From an uncultured Bacilli bacterium (lineage in GTDB: Bacteria > Bacillota_I > Bacilli_A > RF39 > UBA660), in assembly GCA_947584955.1 (NCBI GenBank), contig CANPWS010000011.1, positions 1 through 14,849 of the forward strand: DNA of 14,849 bases, written 5' to 3'. The notes under the pieces were generated by a model. The model made no database searches and was not told where the DNA came from. It saw only the letters and a program-made list of their open reading frames with translations. Below, one piece after another: positions 14,703 through 14,849 of this stretch (positions are counted from its first letter, which is position 1; the number at the start of each line of letters is the position of its first letter). The position numbers and the translations under genes are program-made.

Positions 14703-14731
14703 ATATTACACTTTTATTGTTTATTTGTCAA
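14703..14731 (-). promoter_or_regulatory. strong sigma-A promoter of the small ORF and probably rel
   Basis: On the minus strand a perfect TTGACA (14726-14731) and TAATAT (14703-14708) are separated by 17 nt. The predicted start near 14696 gives a 30-nt leader before the small ORF and about 210 nt before rel. Confidence 0.85.
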
Positions 14732-14786
14732 TAGTTTTTGATTATTTTTTATAACTTTTAACAATTTTAACACAAATAAAACAAAA

Positions 14787-14834
14787 AAGCGAGAATTATA
14801 ACGGCCTAATTAGCTGAAGTAGGCTTTCTCGCTT
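14787..14834 (-). terminator. minus-strand terminator of a gene outside the window
   Basis: On the minus strand AAGCGAGAA (14826-14834) pairs with TTCTCGCTT (14787-14795), followed by a U-rich run through about 14770. A nested 5-bp stem (14804-14808 with 14820-14824, GCCTA/TAGGC) occupies the loop. It should end a minus-strand gene beyond 14849 and isolates the rel unit. Confidence 0.75.
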
Positions 14835-14849
14835 CATTTACTATGATAT

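Noticed and set aside
1..14849. CRISPR arrays, insertion sequences, tRNA or rRNA genes
   Set aside because: I saw no regularly spaced repeats, no transposase or terminal repeats, and no cloverleaf or rRNA-like GC-rich stretch anywhere in the window.

Overview
The window comes from a very AT-rich bacterium with Gram-positive style expression signals. Almost every gene has a G-rich ribosome binding site, and sigma-A type promoters (TTGACA/TTGATA, 16-17 nt spacer, TATAAT-like) can be read directly. TGG codes for Trp, and TGA is used as a stop (for example in the ATGA gene overlaps), so this is the standard bacterial code and not the Mycoplasma/Spiroplasma code. The gene set (YfhO, GtrA, CsbB-type transferase, TmcAL, polA-mutM, a short Rel protein) fits a low-GC Bacillota, possibly a reduced-genome uncultured Bacilli lineage. 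The lineage is inference; I see no rRNA or tRNA marker.

Layout. At 1-420 (minus) the start of a truncated exported-protein gene lies behind a 200-nt leader that has its own promoter, several pairable helices and an intrinsic terminator just before the ribosome binding site. At 407-4318 (minus) a three-gene operon with ATGA overlaps encodes a CsbB-like polyprenyl-phosphate glycosyltransferase, a GtrA/GtcA-like membrane protein and a large YfhO protein. This matches the three-component extracytoplasmic glycosylation pathway known for teichoic acids in Bacillus and Listeria. A divergent promoter at 4374 drives tmcAL (plus), which makes ac4C in tRNA-Met. A small unrecognised gene with its own promoter, then mutM and polA (all minus), form a DNA repair block ending near 9576. 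A lipoprotein gene with one membrane helix and a long Asn/Gln/Pro/Met-rich tail follows (9672-10970, minus). At 11138-12138 (minus) lies an HD-type protein whose metal-binding residues are partly lost, behind a 190-nt leader with a possible attenuator. A divergent plus-strand gene (12222-12968) encodes an unrecognised protein with a C-terminal membrane anchor. From 13069 to 14731 (minus) there is a short RelA/SpoT homologue, preceded by a promoter, a 36-codon open reading frame and a 17-bp hairpin terminator. A minus-strand terminator from a gene outside the window closes the right end.

Main points. The Rel protein keeps the hydrolase HD residues, has Gln where the synthetase domain normally has its catalytic Glu, and stops just after the TGS domain. 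The short reading frame in front of it ends inside the 5' arm of the terminator hairpin, which suggests translation-coupled attenuation. Two other genes (partial gene 1-128 and HD gene 11138-11911) also have long leaders ending in terminator-like hairpins. Three of the units here may therefore be controlled by premature termination.
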